Shown here piece by piece: positions 1-4,855 of a stretch of 5,645 nucleotides of DNA (positions within the stretch are counted from its first letter, which is position 1; each line of letters begins with the position of its first letter). Below the pieces are notes generated by a model. That model saw only the letters and a program-made list of their open reading frames with translations, did no database searches and was not told the DNA's origin. This DNA is from Syntrophaceae bacterium (GTDB lineage Bacteria; Desulfobacterota; Syntrophia; Syntrophales; UBA2210). Made by a program: the position numbers and the translations under genes. The stretch is taken from positions 1-5,645 of the forward strand of contig JAUXBI010000120.1 of the NCBI GenBank assembly GCA_030619435.1, written 5' to 3'.

Positions 1-1463
1 ACCATGTATATCGTCATTCGATACGTCTTGTCAGGTTTCAGCAATTCGTAGTCATTTCCCTCTATTCCCACCACGTGGTAGAAGGGGCCGGAGCGCGACA
101 TCTGTTTTAGCTCAAGGATGGAGCCTTCCTGATATGCGTAAGTAACCTTCACCTTGACGGTCTTCTTCTCGGGCACGACGTAATGGGCTGGACCCATCTT
201 TTCATATTTTCCATATTCGGCATCGAGCTCTTCGATTCGCTTCTCAAAGTCAGGAATGTTTTGAGGATCCCCCGGCCCTTCCTTGGCAACCTTGAGCCTC
301 TGTTCAAACCGTTCTCTCTCCATTTTTATGGCGGCCAGGGTTGCTTTCAGACATGCTTTTTTAAGTATCAGGTCGGCATCCTCTTTTTTATCCACAACCG
401 CAGCCGGCTTGGTTTTCGTAGCTTTCAGCAACTCCCTTAACTCCTTAAAATCATCAAAAGGAAGGCTGTCACCGGCATTCCACTCATCGATAATTTCCCG
501 AGGAGCCTGAGAAATATCAATGAGGATATCATCATCGAAGCTGTATTTTTCCCAATAGCGGATGAGCTGCATGAATACGGGCTCGTTTTCTTGAAAAAAT
601 TTCTCAGCCCGAGGATCGACATCCTTCAAGTCTTCCCTGGAAATCTGCGCTGAGGTGCTCGCCTGCATGGCGTCACCACCAAGGACTTTTCTGATAAATG
701 TCTCCTCCTCGGTAAGGGATTTTATATAAATTGATGCTTCCTCAGTAAGGGGAAGGGATCCACTATGCAGGGGGTCGCATAAGGTGACGGGACTGATAAT
801 GATCAGGTCGATCCCTCCTTCACCACCGAAGGTATTGGATGTCTTGAGGGGATAGAAGAGCTCCTTGCTTTTGAACCTGTATACAATGGGCTCCGTAAAA
901 TGTATTTCCGGTTTAACCTCTACGAGGTCAAAAACAAAGTACTTGAAGTCTCTTTGTACATAGTCCGATGCAACTTCTTCTACGTCCCGATAGTCTTCAC
1001 CCGGGGTCAGACCTTTACCCGCAAGAAATTCACCCACCCATCGCCTGAACTCCCCTATCTCGTTAATCTTGACCACAGTGACATCGTGTGCCCCAAGCCG
1101 TGCGTTGAACCGGATCTCTACGGAAGCAGCCGACGATGTTCTCCCCTTTGTCTCCCTTGAAAGGAACGTCAGTTCGTATTTCCTGATAAGCTCAGATACT
1201 TGTTCAAAAGGGTCACCCTGGGCAAGACTCACCTTCGGCTCTGAAGGAAAGGGGATGAATCTGAGGATCTTCGTATTCCGATCAGAGATAAGATCAGTTC
1301 CCAGTATCAGGATCTCTTCATCAAGGTTGTGGATTATAATTGCTTTTTGAGAATTCTCATGGACGGTCACCGCAGATGTGGTAATTCGCCCCATATCGCC
1401 AAGGGCCGGACAGGCATATATCGACAACAAAACAAGGGTTCCTATCATTATTCGCATTACCAT
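1..1463 (-). CDS. Exported DUF2330-like protein with charged C-terminal extension (partial, 3' end outside window)
   Basis: An open minus-strand frame of 487 complete codons runs off the left edge without a stop. I chose ATG 1463 because AGGAG (1473-1477) lies 9 nt upstream; the in-frame ATG at 1472 directly abuts it. Residues 1-22 form a signal peptide, probably cut after Ala-Leu-Gly before DMG. Residues 23-316 match the neighbouring Kunitz protein at more than half of positions by eye, with shared blocks such as RFIPFPSEP (68-76), FNARLGAHDVT (119-129) and YPLKTSNTFGGEGGIDL (204-220). The layout (an exported beta-rich part, a WV..F segment, YV..(D/G)..YFVF, then FYPLK) resembles DUF2330 proteins of unknown function, from memory only. 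After residue 320 it diverges: residues 362-422 are highly charged and probably helical, followed by a part I do not recognise. No Kunitz motif is seen up to the edge. It is likely the last known gene of the minus-strand cluster. Confidence 0.85.
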   Translation of the reverse strand, partial: MVMRIMIGTLVLLSIYACPALGDMGRITTSAVTVHENSQKAIIIHNLDEEILILGTDLISDRNTKILRFIPFPSEPKVSLAQGDPFEQVSELIRKYELTFLSRETKGRTSSAASVEIRFNARLGAHDVTVVKINEIGEFRRWVGEFLAGKGLTPGEDYRDVEEVASDYVQRDFKYFVFDLVEVKPEIHFTEPIVYRFKSKELFYPLKTSNTFGGEGGIDLIIISPVTLCDPLHSGSLPLTEEASIYIKSLTEEETFIRKVLGGDAMQASTSAQISREDLKDVDPRAEKFFQENEPVFMQLIRYWEKYSFDDDILIDISQAPREIIDEWNAGDSLPFDDFKELRELLKATKTKPAAVVDKKEDADLILKKACLKATLAAIKMERERFEQRLKVAKEGPGDPQNIPDFEKRIEELDAEYGKYEKMGPAHYVVPEKKTVKVKVTYAYQEGSILELKQMSRSGPFYHVVGIEGNDYELLKPDKTYRMTIYM

Positions 1464-1629
1464 TTTCCCCATCTCCTGCTGTATCCGGTTTTTAACGACG
1501 GTAGTGCATCATCGTTTCTGTAAATTCTGCGTGGGCTGACAAAAAAAGCGGCCCACGGTTTACCCTCTCAGGGTCCACTATTACAAGCCCACCTGACCTT
1601 CTTCCCGCCTTCATTTTTTAGTCGGCAAT
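1464..1629. other. Spacer between the two paralogs, with small inverted repeats
   Basis: This 166-base gap contains no convincing gene. Read on the minus strand it holds a short perfect hairpin ACCCT-GAG-AGGGT (1574-1562). Beyond it are two copies of GTGGGC (1592-1587 and 1556-1551), either of which could pair with GCCCAC at 1536-1531. A run of seven T (1547-1541) lies in the loop of the nearer pairing, so this is not a classic intrinsic terminator. The alternative pairings might slow or partly stop transcription between the paralogs, but the evidence is weak. Confidence 0.4.
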
Positions 1630-2805
1630 TTATTTTTCCGTACAGGCTGCTGCGCACTCTTCCATTGTTTCAAAGGGCACGAGCCCGTCGCAGCCGCCCC
1701 AGATAAACTTCCGGCAGGTTCTGCTCTCCGGATCGAAATAGTATTTCTCGAAAAAGGCCTTGCACGGCCCCGGTTCCGGCTTGAGATCGCATTTGCCCCT
1801 GATCTCTTTAAGCAATTCTGCCGCAAAAAATCTCCAGGGGGGGTCCTGTTTTTCGACATGCTTGAATGCATATGGCAGCAGCTTTGACGGATCAAAGAAG
1901 ACGTCATCCTCGAATTCATAGCGGCCATAATAAGAAAGCAGCTGCATGAAAATGGTGTTGTCGGCGCCGAAAAACTCTTCTGCCGCGGGATAGATCTTGC
2001 GGGCTTCCATTTGTTGAATTTCTGCCGAGGTGCTGACATTGAAAAACTTAGATTCACCGAAGAGGTGGAAGCATGAGTCGTAGGGCGCGGGAGGCGTGGG
2101 GCACAATGTGCCGGGACCGATAAAGATTAAATCAATGCCGCCCTCGCCGCCAAAGCTGTTGGAAGTCTTGAGAGGATAGTAGATATCTTTGCTGTCAAAC
2201 CTGTAGATGAGCGGCTTCACCGATTGCGTCTCAGTGGTCAATTCAACAAAGTCAAAGACAAAATATCTTATTCCTCTGCTCACATAATCAGCAGCGATCA
2301 ACTCAACCTCAGGATATTCTTCTTTAGCCGGCAGGCCCCTTTTCTTGAAGAATTCATTGACCCAGTCCCGGAACTGAATGATTTCATTTATTTTTATTAT
2401 TGTGACATCGTGAGCACCGATCCTGGCGTTAAAGCTTATTTCAACGGGTGATGCGGTTGGTGAACCAGACTTTGTGTATTGCAGAAAGACGAGTTTATGC
2501 TTTTGCAGCAATTCGGAAACAGCCAGAAAGGGATCTCCCTCTGCAAGGCTGACCTGCGGCTCGGACGGGAAGGGGATAAACCTGATGATCGGGGTGTTCC
2601 TGTCCGCCTTTAATACTGTGCCGAGAATCAGAACCTGCTCCTCACCGTTGTGTAGAACAATGGCTTTCTGCGCTTCTTCAGTAACCCTCGCCTCAGAGGC
2701 CTGGATCATACCCATGTCGGCAGTGGAAGCAACAGGAAGCAGTAAAATCATGGTTAAAAGCAGAAAAAACAACTGATATGCTCGTATTCCACCCATAGTC
2801 TTCAC
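1630..2805 (-). CDS. Exported DUF2330-like protein with C-terminal Kunitz/BPTI protease-inhibitor domain
   Basis: This is a 391-residue protein. The chosen start is GTG 2805, with GGAGG (2818-2814) exactly 8 nt upstream; an upstream in-frame TTG (2826) has no such site, and ATG 2796 is an alternative. Residues 1-29 are a signal peptide, likely cut after Ser-Thr-Ala before DMG. Residues 30-305 are the DUF2330-like body shared with the downstream paralog, with two extra cysteines at 235 and 245. Residues 339-388 are a Kunitz domain: Cys 339, 348, 364, 372, 384, 388 with spacings 8, 15, 7, 11, 3 (BPTI has 8, 15, 7, 12, 3). GPCKA places Lys349 at P1, as in BPTI, and WGGC replaces YGGC. Kunitz domains with basic P1 residues inhibit trypsin-like serine proteases, so inhibition of an extracellular or periplasmic protease is likely but inferred. 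The body's function is unknown; it could anchor or display the inhibitor. Confidence 0.9.
   Translation of the reverse strand: MKTMGGIRAYQLFFLLLTMILLLPVASTADMGMIQASEARVTEEAQKAIVLHNGEEQVLILGTVLKADRNTPIIRFIPFPSEPQVSLAEGDPFLAVSELLQKHKLVFLQYTKSGSPTASPVEISFNARIGAHDVTIIKINEIIQFRDWVNEFFKKRGLPAKEEYPEVELIAADYVSRGIRYFVFDFVELTTETQSVKPLIYRFDSKDIYYPLKTSNSFGGEGGIDLIFIGPGTLCPTPPAPYDSCFHLFGESKFFNVSTSAEIQQMEARKIYPAAEEFFGADNTIFMQLLSYYGRYEFEDDVFFDPSKLLPYAFKHVEKQDPPWRFFAAELLKEIRGKCDLKPEPGPCKAFFEKYYFDPESRTCRKFIWGGCDGLVPFETMEECAAACTEK
1642..1791 (-). other. Kunitz/BPTI domain coding segment
   Basis: This marks the six-cysteine domain at the end of the protein. Besides the cysteines it keeps the family's Gly-Pro-Cys-Lys-Ala reactive loop, the KYYF aromatic strand, the Phe-x-Trp-Gly-Gly-Cys-like motif and the Phe-x-Thr-x-x-Glu-Cys helix. 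The loop between cysteines 4 and 5 is one residue shorter than in BPTI and reads DGLVPF, without the usual Asn. Only three residues follow the last cysteine, so the inhibitor sits at the extreme C-terminus and should be free to dock with a protease. Confidence 0.92.
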
Positions 2806-2818
2806 CTTGATGTCCTCC
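2803..2818 (-). promoter_or_regulatory. Ribosome binding site deciding a GTG start
   Basis: GGAGG (2818-2814) is followed by an 8-nt spacer and GTG (2805-2803). This gives MKTMGG before the hydrophobic signal segment. It is better placed than any site for the upstream TTG or the downstream ATG, although AAGGTG could serve the ATG at 2796. Confidence 0.65.
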
Positions 2819-2860
2819 GATTCCAAAATGAGAGAAGCTTATATTTCTATCCTCTTTATT

Positions 2861-3136
2861 TCACATGCTCTTCCTAGGAGACTCTGCGTGCTGCAGATAT
2901 CTAGCCATGTGCTCTTTATAGAGAGGATAATGATTGTAAACTGCCGCGAGAGAGAGCATCAGCAACAGCACGCCGATGATACGCAATCGTCCCGCTCCGA
3001 AGAGAACAGAAACGGCGGCCGGGATTCCCGCCAGAACCGCCGTGAGCAAGCTGGCCGAAGGCGACATCCCCAGAACACTCAAACATACCAGAATGGTAGA
3101 TAGCCACAAAAAGGTCCGGGTCGTTTCTCGGGTCAT
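2861..3136 (-). CDS. Small three-helix membrane protein of unknown function
   Basis: This is a 91-residue protein that I do not recognise. Three hydrophobic stretches at about residues 8-24, 29-47 and 51-67 are long enough to cross the membrane. Short turns separate them (SPSA, and GAGR with a basic residue). A hydrophilic tail follows from about residue 68, with Tyr, His, Lys and Arg. The start ATG 3136 has GGAGG (3145-3141) only 4 nt upstream, short but usable. It lies 55 bases before the Kunitz-protein start and 89 bases after the SHOCT-protein stop on the same strand, so co-transcription is likely. No catalytic motif is seen. Other frames over this stretch code for arginine-rich or otherwise unlikely proteins, whereas this frame gives clean membrane helices, which is the main reason to believe it. 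Confidence 0.7.
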   Translation of the reverse strand: MTRETTRTFLWLSTILVCLSVLGMSPSASLLTAVLAGIPAAVSVLFGAGRLRIIGVLLLMLSLAAVYNHYPLYKEHMARYLQHAESPRKSM

Positions 3137-3186
3137 AGCGCCTCCAGTACCGGCAAAACCAACACTTCGTACACTGAAACACCCAT
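3133..3186 (-). CDS. Possible 17-codon leader ORF overlapping the next start by 4 nt
   Basis: ATG 3186 opens a 17-codon frame (MGVSVYEVLVLPVLEAL) whose TGA overlaps the ATG of the small membrane protein in the sequence ATGA (3136-3133). Such overlaps often couple translation of two genes. The GGAGG of the membrane-protein gene lies inside this frame. Its own ribosome binding site is weak, purine-rich but lacking a clear GGAG, and a frame this short can arise by chance. I list it as a possibility only. Confidence 0.2.
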   Translation of the reverse strand: MGVSVYEVLVLPVLEAL

Positions 3187-3225
3187 TTTTATTACTTCTT
3201 TACTCTTCAGCGAAGGTCATTTTGC

Positions 3226-3639
3226 TCACCACTTTTCCGCAAGCAATTCCGAACGCTTGGCATTGTACTCTGCTTCCGTAATCAGTTCATCTTGATACAG
3301 TGATTCAAGTTTGCGCAACCGTGTATTAAAATCCTGGCTTGTCCCTTGATCCTCGGACGTGCGCAAGCTGTCAATTTTTACAAACTGATTGTCGGGAGAA
3401 GAATCGCACGCCTTATAAATGCGTATAAAATTGACAAGGATAACGATGCAGACAACTGCCCAGAGGAGGAAAAATGCCCCTTGGAGTATTCTTAGAGAAG
3501 TCTCGTCGGAAGAGGTATCCTGAGCCACCAGATAATAGAAAAGCCCGCCAAAAGCCAGAAAAAAAACTACAATAAAAATACCTAGCAAAGCTCCTGTTCG
3601 CGGAACTCGACCTGGAGTAATACGATGTGTGTCAGGCAC
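3226..3639 (-). CDS. Two-helix membrane protein with C-terminal SHOCT-like domain
   Basis: The chosen GTG start at 3639 gives 137 residues; GGAGG (3652-3648) lies exactly 8 nt upstream. ATG 3654, five codons earlier, has no comparable site and itself overlaps the GGAGG. Hydrophobic segments at about 17-38 and 51-74 should span the membrane, with a short polar hairpin (DTSSDETS) between them. Residues 75-103 are a polar linker. Residues 104-135 match the SHOCT pattern: leucine and charged residues (RLRKLESLY), then a short loop (QDELIT), then EAEYNAKRSELL. SHOCT domains are short C-terminal helical hairpins found on many bacterial membrane proteins and thought to mediate oligomerisation or protein contacts; their molecular role is not settled. 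It lies in the middle of the minus-strand cluster and could anchor or organise an envelope complex, which is inference. Confidence 0.82.
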   Translation of the reverse strand: MPDTHRITPGRVPRTGALLGIFIVVFFLAFGGLFYYLVAQDTSSDETSLRILQGAFFLLWAVVCIVILVNFIRIYKACDSSPDNQFVKIDSLRTSEDQGTSQDFNTRLRKLESLYQDELITEAEYNAKRSELLAEKW

Positions 3640-3670
3640 AATGACAACCTCCATAGAATCTCATTTTCCT

Positions 3671-3699
3671 GCCTCGCAACTGTTGAGTAGCAGCGAGGC
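3671..3699. repeat. Perfect 7-bp inverted repeat between two cluster genes
   Basis: GCCTCGC (3671-3677) and GCGAGGC (3693-3699) flank a 15-nt loop in the 109-base gap between the cysteine-rich protein and the SHOCT protein. On the minus strand no T-run follows, so it is not an intrinsic terminator. It could be an RNA stem that protects or separates parts of the transcript. Confidence 0.45.
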
Positions 3700-3748
3700 C
3701 TGGCACGAGTCATTCAAATTGTTCTTTCCAACTCAACACGGAAGAGAG

Positions 3749-4057
3749 TTATTGCCACTGGACACAGACATTTTCGAGCCTCTCGCAGAGTTTCTCGACC
3801 TCAACACACATCTTTTCTTTACCCAGGTCGTAGCACTTTTCTTCCGTCCCGCAAACATAGGTCACTGTCATCGATTTGTATTGCACGCAAACAGGCGTGT
3901 ATGTCGGCGTAGATGTTGAGGTATTCACATCGGCGGGATTGACCGGGGTCGGAGGCGGCGCATCAGGGATGCCGAAAGCACCGGCACCGGCAGCAAAAAA
4001 GAGTAGTGCGGCAAAAGATATCAGGACAGCCGACAAAAACGAATTCGGGTTTTTCAT
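3749..4057 (-). CDS. Small secreted six-cysteine protein with Pro/Thr-rich linker
   Basis: This is a 102-residue protein that I do not recognise. ATG 4057 is chosen because AAGGA (4069-4065) lies 7 nt upstream; the frame extends to 4087 but without a good site. Residues 1-27 are a signal peptide: one lysine near the start, a hydrophobic core at 7-23, and an Ala-Gly-Ala end. Residues 28-56 are a flexible linker rich in Pro, Thr and Ser (PDAPPPTPV, then TSTSTPTYTP). Residues 57-102 carry cysteines at 57, 69, 75, 84, 91 and 98, an even number that could make three disulfides. The last part (VEVEKLCERLENVCVQ) repeats valine, leucine and charged residues around cysteines 7 apart and may be a helix. 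It matches neither the Kunitz spacing nor another family I know. It is the first gene of the minus-strand cluster, so it probably reaches the periplasm or outside with the Kunitz protein. Confidence 0.75.
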   Translation of the reverse strand: MKNPNSFLSAVLISFAALLFFAAGAGAFGIPDAPPPTPVNPADVNTSTSTPTYTPVCVQYKSMTVTYVCGTEEKCYDLGKEKMCVEVEKLCERLENVCVQWQ

Positions 4058-4179
4058 GATTAATTCCTTTCTTTGATGCATTCGCAAAAAGTCATGAGAT
4101 GATTAAGCAAAAATTTCGACCGACAAGACGTCGTGGTTTTTCAGGGGTGAAGACATACATATAGTCTGTCGAGGTCTTG

Positions 4180-4199
4180 AAAAAACGCTGCAATGCAGC
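4180..4199 (-). terminator. Orphan terminator-like hairpin, minus strand
   Basis: On the minus strand, GCTGC-ATT-GCAGC (4199-4187) is followed by one G and six T (4185-4180). The stem is only five pairs, so termination would be modest. No gene is seen just upstream on this strand. It may end a short untranslated RNA or act in the leader of the minus-strand cluster. Confidence 0.35.
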
Positions 4200-4456
4200 C
4201 GATCGGACCACAGAGGGAATTTGTACTGAAACACGTTCCGCTTCAGCCTACCAGACAACCAGAGACCGGTCAAAGCCATAATATTAAAAGAGAAAATCTC
4301 CAGTGAATCTATTACGAAAGCTACTATTAGCCACAGAGCAACACGGGCATGGGCGGGATTAAAACCTGAACTCAGAAAAGTTCACAATCATCCTCGTGCT
4401 CGTTCGCTTTGCTCACAGGGGGGGCCGCAAAGACGCAAAAAAGTTGTCTGTTAATT

Positions 4457-4609
4457 TGTAACTATTCAGCACAGGACAAAAGACTGTCATTCTCGCAGGA
4501 TTTTAGCCGGAATCCAGGGGTTAGAAGACAGAAAGACTGGATCCCCGATAGCAGCACTCGGGGATGACAGGCGTTTTTTCTCCTGATCTGATAATGCTGA
4601 ATAGTTACA
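4457..4609. mobile_element. Candidate 153-bp MITE-like element with 15-bp perfect terminal inverted repeats
   Basis: TGTAACTATTCAGCA (4457-4471) is perfectly repeated in inverted form at 4595-4609. If the end is taken at GTAA, as in IS66-family elements, the flanking 8 bases are GTTAATTT (4450-4457) and ATTGATTT (4609-4616), matching at 6 of 8 like a decayed 8-bp target duplication. Inside are a second inverted pair, CTGTCAT (4484-4490) and ATGACAG (4564-4570), and palindromic repeat material. No transposase is encoded, so any movement would depend on one elsewhere. The flanks also resemble each other in inverted orientation with a shift, so the duplication is uncertain. Confidence 0.45.
4541..4565. 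repeat. REP-like palindrome with 8-bp stem
   Basis: ATCCCCGA (4541-4548) pairs perfectly with TCGGGGAT (4558-4565) around a 9-nt loop. Just to the left a degenerate second palindrome (ATTCTCGC 4489-4496 with GCCGGAAT 4506-4513, 6 of 8) gives the ATTC...GAATCC...GGATCCCC...GGGATGAC layout typical of dispersed intergenic palindromes in many proteobacteria. A T6 run follows 8 nt after the stem (4574-4579), too far for a classic terminator. Confidence 0.55.
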
Positions 4610-4769
4610 TTGATTTTAACCTTGGCGGCTTGGCGGCTTTGCGCGAGATAGGATTTTGCTTTTGTTCCGCAGTTGTCTGTGTGTGTCTGTGGCAAAAAAA
4701 GCTTCTGTTTTCGTTTTTCAATCGACTAATCAGAATCCACGCTCCAACCAGGCGCGGTTCGATGAAGTT

Positions 4770-4798
4770 TTGCTTTCAACGGGCAGATACGTTATTCT
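4770..4798 (+). promoter_or_regulatory. Weak candidate promoter for rbgA
   Basis: TTGCTT (4770-4775), a 17-nt spacer and TATTCT (4793-4798) resemble sigma-70 boxes (3 of 6 and 4 of 6). Transcription would begin at about 4805, the first base of the hairpin before rbgA. It is the best pair I could find close to the gene but is not strong. Confidence 0.22.
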
Positions 4799-4804
4799 CA
4801 CACC

Positions 4805-4841
4805 AGCCACAGGGCACAGCCCCGTGGTTTTTGATTTTTTT
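4805..4841 (+). terminator. Terminator-like hairpin abutting the rbgA ribosome binding site
   Basis: GCCACAGGGC (4806-4815), loop ACA and GCCCCGTGGT (4819-4828) form a ten-pair stem, with one A-C mismatch (4811/4823) and one G-U pair; A4805-T4829 can extend it. T5 (4828-4832), GA and T7 (4835-4841) follow. This is a good intrinsic terminator by shape. The GGAG of rbgA begins 3 nt later, at 4844. It either ends transcription coming from the left or attenuates rbgA. Confidence 0.6.
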
Positions 4842-4855
4842 GTGGAGTGGAATAG

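Larger units (their letters stand above)
4330..4693. repeat. Nested inverted-repeat structure, probably remains of dispersed repeats
   Basis: Three pairs of inverted arms enclose one another. The outer pair is GCCACAGA (4330-4337) with TCTGTGGC (4686-4693), 8 of 8. The middle pair is CGCAAAGACGC (4426-4436) with GCGGCTTTGCG (4633-4643), 10 of 11. The inner 15-bp pair is annotated separately. An 8-base unit CTTGGCGG is also doubled at 4621-4636. Arms of the type CCACAGAG and CGCAAAGACGC resemble dispersed intergenic repeats I associate with deltaproteobacterial genomes, from memory only. The arm spacings are not symmetric for the outer pair (88 versus 42 bases), so the pairs may be separate insertions rather than one element. 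Confidence 0.5.
4058..4855. other. Divergent intergenic region without a convincing gene
   Basis: About 800 bases separate the minus-strand cluster from rbgA. I see no protein frame with good starts and plausible composition. The stretch contains an orphan minus-strand terminator-like hairpin (4180-4199), a nested repeat structure (4330-4693) and a plus-strand hairpin with T-runs (4805-4841). The promoter for the minus-strand cluster must lie in 4058-4400, but no pair of boxes there is good enough to call. The best is TTGACC-17 nt-TAGGCT at about 4270-4242 on the minus strand, which lies upstream of the orphan hairpin. Confidence 0.6.

Noticed and set aside
1408..1410. Cys18 in the signal peptide of the partial paralog as a lipoprotein site
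   Set aside because: The preceding residues Ile-Tyr-Ala are a poor lipobox, and the paralog has no cysteine there but shares the DMG start just downstream, favouring ordinary cleavage.
1611..2057. Minus-strand frame of 148 codons inside the Kunitz gene
   Set aside because: It is a shifted frame of the real gene, Ser/Arg/Lys-rich with no domain; the main frame has the Kunitz domain.
2806..2826. TTG start at 2826 for the Kunitz protein
   Set aside because: No ribosome binding site precedes it; the GTG at 2805 has GGAGG at ideal spacing and gives a normal signal peptide.
2916..3182. Minus-strand frame beginning MFQCTKCWFC, resembling a cysteine cluster
   Set aside because: It overlaps the three-helix membrane protein in another frame, has no good ribosome site, and loses any motif after the first residues.
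4462..4695. Minus-strand frame of 77 codons over the repeat region
   Set aside because: It is a translation of palindromic dispersed repeats; its start and end lie in repeat arms and it has no ribosome binding site.
4756..4764. GGTTCGATG resembling a tRNA T-loop
   Set aside because: No acceptor, anticodon or D-arm pairing could be found around it, so it is not a tRNA or a clear attachment site.
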